A stretch of 64,000 nt of DNA from 66-474 sp963771735 (GTDB taxonomy: Bacteria > Pseudomonadota > Gammaproteobacteria > Xanthomonadales > Rhodanobacteraceae). Shown piece after piece: positions 50,749-59,296 of this stretch (positions are counted from its first letter, which is position 1; each line of letters opens with the position of its first letter). The notes under the pieces were generated by a model. The model was not told where the DNA came from, did no database searches, and saw nothing but the letters and a program-made list of their open reading frames with translations. The stretch spans positions 868,001 to 932,000 of the forward strand of contig CAVYUN010000002.1 in NCBI GenBank assembly GCA_963771735.1. Reading direction: 5' to 3'. The position numbers were made by a program, and so were the translations under genes.

Positions 50749-51561
50749 TTATCTCTGGCAGCGCGGGCACCAATACGTCGTGCGTTGGCCGATCACGCCG
50801 GACTTGATCGGCGTGCCGCAGACCTTGCACGGTTCGCCGGCGCGGCCGTACACGAACAGTTCCTGCTCGAAATAGCCCGGCGCGCCGTCGGGCGCGAGGA
50901 AATCCCGCAGCGTGGTGCCGCCACGGGTGATCGCGTAATCGAGGATGCGCCGGATTTCCGCCGCGATGTGCGCGTAACGCGCACGCGATACCGAACCGGC
51001 CGCGCGCTTGGGGTGCACGCCCGCCGCGAACAGCGCCTCGCTGGCGTAGATGTTGCCGACACCGACCACGATCGACTGGTCCATAAGAAAGGTCTTCACC
51101 GCCGCGCTGCGTCCCCGCGAGGCATTCCAAAGCCAGTCGTCGTCGAAGCCATCGCCCAGCGGTTCGGGGCCGAGTGCGCGCAGCAGCGGATGCGTCTCGC
51201 CCGGTTTCTGCCACAACAGGCAGCCGAACCGTCGCGGATCGTTGAAGCGCAACGCCCGCCCGGAATCAAGAAGCAGGTCGTAATGGTCGTGCACGCGCGG
51301 CGGTGCGGCAGGATCGGTGATGCGCAGCGAACCCGACATGCCGAGATGCAGCAGCGCGCTGCCGGCTTCGGTATGCAGCAGCAGGTATTTCGCGCGGCGT
51401 TCGACCGATGCGATGCGTTGCCCCGGCAACCTCGTCGTGATCGCGCGCGGGATCGGCCAGCGCAAATCCTTGCGGCGCAGCAGCACGCGCATCACCACGC
51501 GTCCGGTGACGAACGGCGCGATGCCGCGGCGGGTGGTTTCGACTTCGGGCAGTTCGGGCAT
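50749..51561 (-). CDS. mutM: formamidopyrimidine-DNA glycosylase
   Basis: 270 residues, full length. It removes 8-oxoguanine and formamidopyrimidines from DNA. The catalytic N-terminus MPELPEVETTRRG is intact (Pro2 nucleophile after Met removal, Glu3). The H2TH region contains MDQSIVVGVGNIYASEALF. The C-terminal zinc finger has CKVCGTPIKSGVIGQRTTYWCPRC with all four Cys. It follows DUF4340 after 20 bases, so it is probably the last gene of the ABC operon above it. Confidence 0.97.
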   Translation of the reverse strand: MPELPEVETTRRGIAPFVTGRVVMRVLLRRKDLRWPIPRAITTRLPGQRIASVERRAKYLLLHTEAGSALLHLGMSGSLRITDPAAPPRVHDHYDLLLDSGRALRFNDPRRFGCLLWQKPGETHPLLRALGPEPLGDGFDDDWLWNASRGRSAAVKTFLMDQSIVVGVGNIYASEALFAAGVHPKRAAGSVSRARYAHIAAEIRRILDYAITRGGTTLRDFLAPDGAPGYFEQELFVYGRAGEPCKVCGTPIKSGVIGQRTTYWCPRCQR

Positions 51562-51581
51562 GGCTTTGGCGAAATGGGAGA

Positions 51582-52070
51582 TTATTCAGCGCCGGTTTTG
51601 GTCAGCATCACTTCCGGCGAATATTGCCGTGGCACCAGCGCCACCTTGTCCCTCACGCGCACGTAGCGCAGGTCGTCGATCGCGGTCAGGCCGCCGTATT
51701 CGAGGCGCACGCCGTCCAGGACCAGCGTCGCCGAGGGATGGTCCAGGCCGACCTTGGCGGGTGTGATGGCGGATGCCGGCACCCAGCGCGCCACCGGCGT
51801 GGTAGCGAGATTGGCGAGCCGTTGCACGCGCGCATCGTCGGCGCGCGCTGCAGAAGGTTTGACGCGCCACCAGCCGTCACTGCGACGCTCGAATACCTGT
51901 GGCGCGACCGGCGGGATGTCCAGTTCGACGCGGGTGATGGCATTGGGATCGAGCGCGGTGACCGCGGGCGGATCGCGCAGGTATTCGCGCCGTCCGATCC
52001 ACAGCACCAGTGCGACCAACGCCACGGCGACGATCGCGAGGATGCCGAGATTGCGGTTGGCGCGGCTCAC
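51582..52070 (-). CDS. DUF4340 membrane-anchored protein
   Basis: 162 residues starting at GTG 52070; the start overlaps the GldG-like gene stop (GTGA). One N-terminal helix (NLGILAIVAVALVALVLWI) precedes a periplasmic beta-rich domain with ALDPNAITRVELDIP, FERRSDGWWRV and RLEYGGLTAIDDLRYVRVRDKVALVPR. This is typical of DUF4340 proteins encoded with GldG-type ABC exporters. The function is unknown. Confidence 0.88.
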   Translation of the reverse strand: MSRANRNLGILAIVAVALVALVLWIGRREYLRDPPAVTALDPNAITRVELDIPPVAPQVFERRSDGWWRVKPSAARADDARVQRLANLATTPVARWVPASAITPAKVGLDHPSATLVLDGVRLEYGGLTAIDDLRYVRVRDKVALVPRQYSPEVMLTKTGAE

Positions 52071-53395
52071 CGCCGGCGCCGACGCCAGCTGATCGCGAGG
52101 CCGATCAGGATCAGGACGAGCGGCAACGCGATCAGGTAACCGAACGTGAGCACGCCGAGCTCGACGCGCGTGGGTTTCAGCACGCTGTCGGGTGCGGCCG
52201 GCGGCACGCTGGCCAGCGCGTCGTCGCCGAGCAGCCAGTCGAACACGCGTTCGCCGAAGGCCACGTTGCCGGCATCGGACAGGTATGCATTGGAGAGGAA
52301 ATCGCCGTCGCCGATCACCACCACGCGCTGCTGGCTCTTGTCCGGGCTGGGCGACAAGCGGCTCAGCGCATAACCGAAAGTGAGCGGACCCTTGAGTGCG
52401 CCCGAGTTCGGATCGAACGCGGCCTGCGCGGGGTCGACCGGCGTGGTCTGGTTCCAGCTGCGCGCACTCGATTGCAGGAGTGGCTGCACGTTCCACTGCG
52501 CACCGGACAGCGCGGCCAGCGCCGCGGCCTGCGGGAACAGCGTGTTGACGTCGAAGCCGTCGGTGATCGCGGATGCCGGATAGCGGGTCGCCACCAGCAG
52601 GCGTGGATCGCCGCTGCCGGTCGTGCTGCCGGCGTCGTAAAGCATGCCGGGCAGGCACTTGATGCCGAGGGTTTGCGCCAGCGGCGCGAGGCCGAGCCCG
52701 TCGCTGCCGGGTTCGGTGAGCCACAGCAGGTTGCCGCCGTTGGCGACATAGTCCTCGAGCTTTTTCACCGAGTTCGGCAGCAATGCTGCCTGTGGACTCG
52801 CCAGCACCACCAGCTTGGCATCGCGCGGCACTTCGGCGGCCTCGGCAAGGTTCAGCGGCAGGGCGCGCACACCGCGGGCGGAAAGTTGCTTGACGAAATC
52901 GCCAAGGTCGGCGGCATTGCCGCCGCTGGCATCGCGCTCGCCGTTGCCGGTGATGAAGGCCACCAGTTCATGGCCGCCACGCACGAGCCGCACCAACGCA
53001 TCGGAAAAATCAGGCTCGTCGAGCTGGGTGACGTGTTGCGAGCGGCCGTGCCACGTCAGTATCAGTTCGCCATTCGTGGTGATGTTCGCGTCCTGCGTCG
53101 CGACCGGGTCGAGATCGGGATCGACGAAGCGCAGCGACAGATCGGGCTTGAAGCGCTGGTAACGTGCGATCAGCAGGCGGGTCCTGGCGCGCAAATCACC
53201 GGGCCGAGCGTAGCTGGTGACCGTGAGCGGACCCTTGAGTTGTTGCAGCAACGACCGGCTCTGCGGCGTGATGCTCGCGCGCGCGTCGGCGCTCCAGTCG
53301 GCGGTGAAGCCGAAACGCGCCGACAGTGCGGCGAGGCACACGGCGATCACCATGCACGACAGTGCGTACAGCCAGCCTCGCCAGGCGCCGCGCAT
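52067..53395 (-). CDS. GldG-like ABC-type transport auxiliary protein
   Basis: 442 residues from ATG 53395, whose first base overlaps the permease stop. One N-terminal helix (LYALSCMVIAVCLAALSARFGF) and one C-terminal helix (LGVLTFGYLIALPLVLILIGL) flank a large periplasmic part. That part starts SITPQSRSLLQQLKGPLTVTSYARPGD and contains VAFITGNGERDASGGNAADLGDFVKQLSARG, the ABC_transp_aux domain. It also contains VVVIGDGDFLSNAY. In gliding bacteria GldG works with GldA and GldF. Here the cluster is widely conserved in non-gliders and its substrate is unknown. Confidence 0.9.
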   Translation of the reverse strand: MRGAWRGWLYALSCMVIAVCLAALSARFGFTADWSADARASITPQSRSLLQQLKGPLTVTSYARPGDLRARTRLLIARYQRFKPDLSLRFVDPDLDPVATQDANITTNGELILTWHGRSQHVTQLDEPDFSDALVRLVRGGHELVAFITGNGERDASGGNAADLGDFVKQLSARGVRALPLNLAEAAEVPRDAKLVVLASPQAALLPNSVKKLEDYVANGGNLLWLTEPGSDGLGLAPLAQTLGIKCLPGMLYDAGSTTGSGDPRLLVATRYPASAITDGFDVNTLFPQAAALAALSGAQWNVQPLLQSSARSWNQTTPVDPAQAAFDPNSGALKGPLTFGYALSRLSPSPDKSQQRVVVIGDGDFLSNAYLSDAGNVAFGERVFDWLLGDDALASVPPAAPDSVLKPTRVELGVLTFGYLIALPLVLILIGLAISWRRRRR

Positions 53396-54150
53396 CAGCC
53401 GCGCTCCCGTTCGGCGGACACGCGTCGGATCGCGAGTGCCAGGGCCAGCGCAATGATCAGAATGAAATACACGATGTCCTCGCCGCGCACGAGTCCGCGC
53501 ATGGCGGCTTCGAGGTGCGTGTGCAGGGCGAGATAGCCCAGCCAGCCGGCATCGCCGCCGGTGATCCGCACGCCGGCATCGATCAACGACAGCGCCTCGC
53601 CGATCAGGATCGCCGCGGTCGCGGCCAGCGCCGGTTCCGGCGTGAACGCCGAGCAGGCGATGCCGATGGCGGTGAGCGCGGCCACGCACAGCGCGCTCGC
53701 GATCATTGCCGCGGCAAACTGGCCCCAGTCGGGATGCGTGGCCGTGCCAAGCAGCAGCGGCAACGTCGCGGCCAGCGCCAGGAGCAACCACAGGAACGCC
53801 AATCGCGCGACGAATTTTCCGAGCACGATCTGCGCGCCCGAGGCTCCGGATGCCGCCAGCAGCGCAAGCCGTTGCGCGCCACGTTCACCGGCCAGGGCCT
53901 GCATCGTGATCAGCGGTGCGATCACCAGGCACAACTGGACATAATTGAGCAGATAGGGCGCCACCACCGCGTCGGTGAAGCCGGGACCGGCGGCGGGGCC
54001 GGGCACGGGCGGTTGCGCGTGCATGAACGCCGAAACGCCGAGCAGGAATTGCCACGCCATCATCGCCAGCGCGATGCCGGCCAGTGTCCACGCGAACGGC
54101 CGTACCGCCAGACGTTTCAAATCGATGCGCGCGACCGTGAAGGCGCTCAT
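53395..54150 (-). CDS. ABC transporter permease (GldF-like)
   Basis: 251 residues from ATG 54150, overlapping the ATPase stop (ATGA). Six or so helices are visible (PFAWTLAGIALAMMAWQFLLGV; LLNYVQLCLVIAPLITMQALAGE; FLWLLLALAATLPLLLG; MIASALCVAALTAIGIACSAF; DIVYFILIIALALALAIRR). The ERGAQRLALLAASGASGAQIVLGKF stretch after helix 2 is the coupling-helix region of ABC-2 type permeases. It pairs with the ATPase at 54147. Confidence 0.9.
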   Translation of the reverse strand: MSAFTVARIDLKRLAVRPFAWTLAGIALAMMAWQFLLGVSAFMHAQPPVPGPAAGPGFTDAVVAPYLLNYVQLCLVIAPLITMQALAGERGAQRLALLAASGASGAQIVLGKFVARLAFLWLLLALAATLPLLLGTATHPDWGQFAAAMIASALCVAALTAIGIACSAFTPEPALAATAAILIGEALSLIDAGVRITGGDAGWLGYLALHTHLEAAMRGLVRGEDIVYFILIIALALALAIRRVSAERERG

Positions 54151-54881
54151 GCGGCGGCGCTCGCGGGTTGCGTGGCGATCGCGTGGAATTGCGCGGCGAG
54201 TCCGCCTTGACCGCCATCCAATGGCGCGTCCCGGCGCACCCGGCCGTCGTGCAGGATCACCACGCGCTTGCACATTGCTTCCACTTCCGACAATACGTGG
54301 CTGGACAGGATGATGCCGCGTCCGGGTGAAAGCTTGCCGATCAGCGTGCGCAATTGCGCCGTCTGCACCGGGTCGAGCCCGTTGCCCGGTTCGTCCAGCA
54401 CCAGCAGGTCGGGCTCGTGCAGCAACGCCTGCGCCAGACCGACGCGGCGCTTCAGGCCCAGCGACAGCGCGCCGCACAGGCGTCGCGCAACACCCGTAAG
54501 TTCCAGCCGCGCGAGTTCACGCTCGCAGGCCGATTTGCGCGCCGGTTTCGCCAGACCACGCAGGCGCCCGCAGGCGTCCAGCGCTTCGACGACCGTGAGC
54601 TCCGGCCACAGCGGCACACTTTCGGGAACCCAGCCGATACGGGTTCGCATGGCCCGCGCGTCGTCGTGCACATCGCGACCGTCGAGGCGCACCGCTCCGG
54701 AATCGAGGCTCAATACGCCCGCAATGATCGACAACGTCGTCGATTTGCCGGCCCCGTTGACCCCAAGAAGTCCGAGCACGTCGCCGCGCTCCAGGCTGAA
54801 CGAGATGTCGTGCAGCACCCCGCGGCCCCCCAGCCGGCGGCTCACGGATTCAAGTTCAAGCAACGCCGGTTTCGAAGCCAT
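54147..54881 (-). CDS. ABC transporter ATP-binding protein (GldA-like)
   Basis: 244 residues. Walker A GVNGAGKSTT, signature LSLGLKRRVGLAQALLHEP, Walker B LLVLDEPGNGLDP and the H-loop LSSHVLSEVE are all present. The signature starts LSLGL instead of LSGGQ, typical of the ABC-2 export subgroup. It is the first gene of the five-gene minus-strand unit with permease, GldG-like, DUF4340 and mutM, all overlapping or within 20 bases. It is divergent from the desaturase. Confidence 0.94.
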   Translation of the reverse strand: MASKPALLELESVSRRLGGRGVLHDISFSLERGDVLGLLGVNGAGKSTTLSIIAGVLSLDSGAVRLDGRDVHDDARAMRTRIGWVPESVPLWPELTVVEALDACGRLRGLAKPARKSACERELARLELTGVARRLCGALSLGLKRRVGLAQALLHEPDLLVLDEPGNGLDPVQTAQLRTLIGKLSPGRGIILSSHVLSEVEAMCKRVVILHDGRVRRDAPLDGGQGGLAAQFHAIATQPASAAA

Positions 54882-55022
54882 TCGGTGATGTTTACGTGAA
54901 AGGCATTGAAATCATTGTCGTGGCCGTCACATTGTTTAGGCAAGCCTGTGGCGAGGCGGGGGCTTCTCCCCTAGACTCGTCTATACCGCGTTGCCCTCCT
55001 TACGAATTTCGACAAGATCACG

Positions 55023-56222
55023 ATGCTCGATACCTTCCTCAATTTCGCCGCACACGGCTTGGCTCATGCCGGCTGGCTCGCCATCACCATCTATCTGCTG
55101 GTGTTGACTCAGCTGACCATCCTGACCGTGACCCTGTACCTGCATCGCAGCCAGGCGCACCGCGGCGTGGATTTTCATCCCGTGCTGGTGCATTTCTTTC
55201 GTTTCTGGAGCTGGCTGACCACCGGCATGGTGACCAAGGAATGGGTGGCGGTGCATCGCAAGCATCATGCCCACTGTGAAACCGAACAGGACCCGCACAG
55301 TCCACAGGTCGAGGGTATCGGCAAGGTTTTCTTCGAAGGTGTCGAGCTGTATCGGGTCGCCGCCGCAAATTCCGAAGATGTCGAGAAGTATGGACGCGGC
55401 ACACCCAATGACTGGGTGGAGCGTCACGTCTACGCCAGGCATTCCATGCTTGGTCCGACCTTGATGGCGGTGATCAGCCTCGCCTTGTTTGGCGTGCTCG
55501 GCATGGCAATCTGGGCCGTACAGATGCTCTGGATTCCCATCTGGGCCGCGGGCGTCGTGAATGGCTTCGGCCACTGGTGGGGTTATCGCAATTTCGAGAC
55601 CGCCGACAAGGCCACCAACCTGACGCCGTGGGGCGTGTGGGTGGGCGGCGAAGAACTGCACAACAACCATCATGCGTTTCCGAGTTCGGCCAAGTTCGCG
55701 CTGCGCAAGTTCGAGGTCGACATCGGCTGGCTGGTGATCCGCGGGCTCGAGAAACTCCATTTGGCGAAAGTGCTGCGCGTGGCGCCCTCGCTGGATGAGC
55801 GTGCCAACGTGTCGCTGCCCGACATGGAAACCCTGAAGGCGTTGCTGACGCACCGCTTCGAGGCGATGACCGATTATTACAAGACCGTGATCAAGCCCAC
55901 GGTGCGCGAGCAGTCGAACGCGGAACGCACGCGCCGCTTCGGCGCGATGACGCGGCGACGCCTGCGCCGTGCGCTGGCCAATGGCGGCCGCTGGCTCGAC
56001 AAGAACGGCAAGGCACGCATGGCCGCTGCGATCGAGAACCGGCCGCGCCTGCAGCAGATCAGCGAATATCGCGCGCGCCTGGCCGCGTTGATGGAACAGC
56101 GCAGACCCGAATCCGCACTCGACGCGCTGCAGCAGTGGTGCCGCGAGGCCGAAGCCAGCGGCAACCGCAAGCTGGTCGAATTCGCCGCGCGCCTGAAGCG
56201 CTATTCGGTGGCCAGAGCGTAG
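55023..56222 (+). CDS. fatty acid desaturase (delta-9 type)
   Basis: 399 residues. The three histidine boxes that bind the di-iron centre are HRSQAH, HRKHHAH and HNNHH, in the order and spacing of acyl-lipid/acyl-CoA desaturases. Two helix pairs precede and follow the second box (LAITIYLLVLTQLTILTVTLYL; LMAVISLALFGVLGMAIWAV). A basic extension of about 100 residues at the C-terminus (RRFGAMTRRRLRRALANGGRW...) is typical of this family in Xanthomonadales. It likely introduces the double bond that keeps membranes fluid in the cold. A strong terminator follows 41 bases later. Confidence 0.94.
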   Translation: MLDTFLNFAAHGLAHAGWLAITIYLLVLTQLTILTVTLYLHRSQAHRGVDFHPVLVHFFRFWSWLTTGMVTKEWVAVHRKHHAHCETEQDPHSPQVEGIGKVFFEGVELYRVAAANSEDVEKYGRGTPNDWVERHVYARHSMLGPTLMAVISLALFGVLGMAIWAVQMLWIPIWAAGVVNGFGHWWGYRNFETADKATNLTPWGVWVGGEELHNNHHAFPSSAKFALRKFEVDIGWLVIRGLEKLHLAKVLRVAPSLDERANVSLPDMETLKALLTHRFEAMTDYYKTVIKPTVREQSNAERTRRFGAMTRRRLRRALANGGRWLDKNGKARMAAAIENRPRLQQISEYRARLAALMEQRRPESALDALQQWCREAEASGNRKLVEFAARLKRYSVARA

Positions 56223-56262
56223 ATCGCGTTTCGTCGCGACGCCATCGCGAATGACGTTGAAG

Positions 56263-56288
56263 AAGGCCCGCCGCAAGGCGGGCTTTTT
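56263..56288 (+). terminator. Rho-independent terminator of the desaturase gene
   Basis: GCCCGCC (56266-56272), GCAA tetraloop, GGCGGGC (56277-56283), then TTTTT (56284-56288). The stem can be extended by AAG pairing into the T run. Confidence 0.93.
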
Positions 56289-56322
56289 GCCGGGCCGCCA
56301 TCGGGGTGACACAATCGCGGCG

Positions 56323-57303
56323 ATGGCCATTGTGCTGCCCACATCATTGCAAGCAGACTTGCGGGTCTTGCGCCGCGCGGGTTGGTCGGCGTGGTCGCGG
56401 CTCTTGATGACGCCGGTATTGCTGCTGCTCGCATGCGTCGCGATTGCGTGCGGCACGTTGTATGCCGGATTCGGTTGGTGCATCGCCGCGAGTGGAGCAC
56501 TGGCGTTTGCCGGCGGTCAGGCTCTCACGCGCGGCGGCCTGACGAACCTATTGACGCGTGCCCGCTTCGGCTGGTGCGCCGCACTGCCGGCGGACCCGCG
56601 TGTCACGACGCGGGTGATGCTTGGCCTTGCAGGGGCTGCGTTGCTTGCGGCCATCGTGGCAGGAACGTTGCTGCTCGGACTCGCCGCGATTGCGGCACCG
56701 TATCGTGAAGCACTGGGTCTGGCTGCGTTCGGGCTGGATGGTGGCCTCGTGACCGGGACCCTTGTTGCCGTCTGGCTCGTGTTGCACAAGGACGGGATCG
56801 TGCGCATGCGCCACGCGGATGGCATCCGCGAGCCGTTGCTGGCGCTGCCGTGGTTGAACGATGCACGGTTGCCGCATCTGCTCGACTGGCAGCGTCGCGC
56901 CACGCTCGTCAATTGGCGGCGCGGTGGCAGTCTTGCCGTCGTCGGCAGCGTGCTGCTGCTGGTGCCGATGGGAGCGCTGATTTCCGCTGTGATGGCACTG
57001 GTTCTTGTTACCGCCTCGCTGGTCTGGCTGGGCGTCGCGATGCGTGCCAGCGCGGAGGTCACGTTCATGGCGGTTCGCTTGCTGCAGGCGACGCCTGGTG
57101 CCGCCGATCGTTTGCGTCCGGTGGCATTGCGCTATCCGCTGGTGGCCTTGGCTTGCGCGCTGATTCTTGCGCTGGCGGCCGTGATTCTCGTGCAAGCTGG
57201 CCTGCTGGCGGTGGTCGCCTGGTGTCTCTGTGCCATCGCTGTTTCGGCGTGGCCATTGCATCGCATGTTCGTGGCCACGCGGCGGACGGAGAGTGCATCG
57301 TGA
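56323..57303 (+). CDS. polytopic membrane protein, probable ABC permease
   Basis: 326 residues from ATG 56323, downstream of the desaturase terminator; a longer frame would include the terminator. At least eight hydrophobic stretches are present (LLMTPVLLLLACVAIACG; IAASGALAFAGGQAL; VMLGLAGAALLAAIVAGTLLLGL; LDGGLVTGTLVAVWLVL; SLAVVGSVLLLVPMGALISAVMALVLV; YPLVALACALILALAAVIL and others). The gene ends in GTGA: its stop overlaps the GTG start of the ABC ATPase, which makes it the likely membrane partner. I do not recognise a named family. Confidence 0.82.
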   Translation: MAIVLPTSLQADLRVLRRAGWSAWSRLLMTPVLLLLACVAIACGTLYAGFGWCIAASGALAFAGGQALTRGGLTNLLTRARFGWCAALPADPRVTTRVMLGLAGAALLAAIVAGTLLLGLAAIAAPYREALGLAAFGLDGGLVTGTLVAVWLVLHKDGIVRMRHADGIREPLLALPWLNDARLPHLLDWQRRATLVNWRRGGSLAVVGSVLLLVPMGALISAVMALVLVTASLVWLGVAMRASAEVTFMAVRLLQATPGAADRLRPVALRYPLVALACALILALAAVILVQAGLLAVVAWCLCAIAVSAWPLHRMFVATRRTESAS

Positions 57304-58025
57304 CTTTGCTGCTGCGGGCTGCCGACTTGCACGTGAGCTACGGCGACGAACACGTACTCAAGGGCGTCGATCTGCAAATCGCATCCGGTGAATTCATTGC
57401 GCTGATCGGGCCGAACGGCTCGGGCAAGACCACGTTGCTGCATGCACTGGTCGGAACCGCGCCGCTGGGACGCGGCCGCGTGGCGATCGGCGGCCACGAT
57501 CTCGCAACTGCCCCGCGCCAAGCCAAGTCGACGGTCGGCTGCGGCATCGAACCGGCCGCGCTTCCGGCATTGCTCACCGGTCGCGAATGCCTTGCCCTGT
57601 TCGCCGGCGCCCGTGGCCTGCCGGAGATTCCGTCCACCACGTTTGCATTGGGCGAAACGTTGTCACTGGCAAGCGTGCTGGACCGGCGCGTCGGCAGCTA
57701 TTCGCTGGGCATGCGCCAGAAGCTCGGCATTCTGCTGGGATTGCTCGGCGAGCCGCCACTGCTTTTGCTGGACGAACCGTTCAACGGACTCGATCCGCGC
57801 AGCGCGTTGGCTTTCAAGCGCACCTTTTGACCTGGTTGCGGAGCGCGGTGCAAGCCTGCTGCTCGCGACCCATTCGCTGGACATTGCCGAACACCATGCG
57901 AGCCGCGTCGTATTGCTGATGGATGGCAGAGTGCGACGCGTCTGGGATGCGGCCGAGCTGACCGCGTTGCGTGAAGAACCGCGGCAATCGCTCGAAAGGC
58001 GATGGCGGATGCTTGCGACATGTAA
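57300..58025 (+). pseudogene. ABC transporter ATP-binding protein, frameshifted
   Basis: Starts at GTG 57300 (LLRAADLHVSYGDEHVLKG). Walker A is GPNGSGKTT, the signature is SYSLGMRQKLGILLGLLGEP, and Walker B is LLLLDEPFNGLDP. The frame then meets TGA at 57828-57830 after AFKRTF. The normal continuation (FDLVAERGASLLLATHSLDIAEHH, with the H-loop His) is one frame on. Removing one T from TTTT (57825-57828) restores it. In the restored frame no stop appears before the rpmG region, while the original frame stops at TAA 58023-58025, exactly at a terminator stem. A second change near the end is therefore possible. Confidence 0.85.
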
Positions 58026-58053
58026 ACAAACCCGCCTTGCGGCGGGTTTGTTT
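58024..58053. terminator. bidirectional terminator between ABC ATPase and rpmG
   Basis: A perfect 13-bp stem, AAACAAACCCGCC (58024-58036) and GGCGGGTTTGTTT (58041-58053), around a TTGC loop, with A and T runs on both sides. It lies between convergent transcripts and its left arm overlaps a stop codon. Confidence 0.93.
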
Positions 58054-58122
58054 TGTCGACTGCCCCCGGCTTTCGCCTGGGTGATGTTTTGGCAAGCCGC
58101 GCGCGAAGCGCGGGCCAAAACG

Positions 58123-58287
58123 TCACTTGATCTTGCCTTCCTTGTAGATCACGTGCTTGCGGACGACGGGGTCGTATTTCTTGACCTCCATCTTGTCCGG
58201 GGTGTTCTTCTTGTTCTTGTCGGTGGTGTAGAAGTGGCCGGTGCCGGCCGAGGAAATCAGGCGGATCTTGTCGCGTTTGGTTGCCAT
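58123..58287 (-). CDS. rpmG: 50S ribosomal protein L33
   Basis: 54 residues, read directly from the minus strand: begins MATKRDKIRLISSAGTGHFY, continues with TDKNKKNTPDKMEVKKYDP and ends KEGKIK. The fit to L33 is full-length. This version lacks the Cys pairs that some L33 proteins use for zinc. It starts 11 bases after rpmB, the conserved rpmB-rpmG pair. Confidence 0.97.
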   Translation of the reverse strand: MATKRDKIRLISSAGTGHFYTTDKNKKNTPDKMEVKKYDPVVRKHVIYKEGKIK

Positions 58288-58298
58288 GGGAGTTCTCC

Positions 58299-58535
58299 TT
58301 ACACCTTCTGCCGCTGCTTGCGCAGGTCCGCGAGCACGGCGTCGATGCCGTTCTTGTCGATGGTGCGCAGGGCCTTGCCGGACACGCGCAGTTTCACCCA
58401 GCGGTTCTCGCTCGCAACCCAGAACCGGCGTTCGTGCAGGTTGGGCAGCCAGCGGCGGCGCGTCTTGTTGTTGGCGTGCGAGACGTTGTTGCCGGTGCTC
58501 GCACCTTTACCGGTGACCTGGCATACGCGTGCCAT
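58299..58535 (-). CDS. rpmB: 50S ribosomal protein L28
   Basis: 78 residues from ATG 58535. It opens MARVCQVTGKGASTGNNVSH, then NKTRRRWLPNLHERRFWVASENRWVKLRVSGKALRTIDKNG, the L28 consensus. The single Cys5 is ordinary for the proteobacterial form. It is upstream of rpmG on the same strand. Between its start and secB (58536-58789) about 250 bases hold both divergent promoters but no other gene. Confidence 0.98.
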   Translation of the reverse strand: MARVCQVTGKGASTGNNVSHANNKTRRRWLPNLHERRFWVASENRWVKLRVSGKALRTIDKNGIDAVLADLRKQRQKV

Positions 58536-58789
58536 GGCGATTCTCCTCATGGTGTTCCGCGTGGCCCGCGGAAGTTCGGCCCGACGGTCGAATCTGCGCG
58601 AGGTGTCGGAAGTGCCGCTCTGGCCCCGCGTCGCGCGGCGGAGGCAATCCGGAAAGCCCGGATCGGCGGAAAGACAGCCGCGTAATGTAGCAGGCGCCGG
58701 ATCGGGGAGCAATCCGGATGCGTGCATGAAGGCGTGGGGTATGGGACAATCTCCAATCTTTGACCTTTACCAGCGGAGTTTGCAAGACC

Positions 58790-59293
58790 ATGGCAGAAGA
58801 GATCCCGGCACAGGGCAACGGCCAAGCCGCCCCCCAGATGCAGATGGCGCTGCAGAAGATCTATGCGCGCGACGTCTCGTTCGAGGTACCCAATGCACCG
58901 AAGGTCTTCCAGGAAGAGGGCCAGCCGCAGGTTCAGCTTAACCTGAGCCACAAGGCCAGTCCGCTCGAGGGCGACAACTACGAAGTGGTGCTGACCCTCA
59001 CGGTCACCTGCACCATCAATGAGCGCACCGCCTACCTGGCCGAGGTCCATCAGGCCGGCGTATTCTCGTTCGTCGGCTTCGATCAGCAGAATCTCTCGAT
59101 GGTGCTGGCCACCTACTGCCCGAACGTACTGTTTCCGTACGCACGGCAGGCCATCTCCGATCTGGTCCTGAACGGCGGGTTCCCGCCGCTGCTGCTGCAA
59201 CCGATCAACTTCGACGCCCTGTACGCCGAGCAGCAGCGCCAGCAACAGACGCAGATCGACCAGGGCGATACCAAACCTACCTTGAACGCCTGA
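58790..59293 (+). CDS. secB: protein-export chaperone SecB
   Basis: 167 residues from ATG 58790. The tetrameric chaperone keeps preproteins unfolded and delivers them to SecA. Family blocks are ALQKIYARDVSFEVPNAPKVFQ, QLNLSHKASPLEGDNYEVVLTLTVT, AYLAEVHQAGVFSFVGF and YCPNVLFPYARQAISDLVLNGGFPPLLLQPINF. It ends in a Gln-rich tail. It lies 3 bases before gpsA, the standard secB-gpsA pair. Confidence 0.98.
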   Translation: MAEEIPAQGNGQAAPQMQMALQKIYARDVSFEVPNAPKVFQEEGQPQVQLNLSHKASPLEGDNYEVVLTLTVTCTINERTAYLAEVHQAGVFSFVGFDQQNLSMVLATYCPNVLFPYARQAISDLVLNGGFPPLLLQPINFDALYAEQQRQQQTQIDQGDTKPTLNA

Positions 59294-59296
59294 GCC

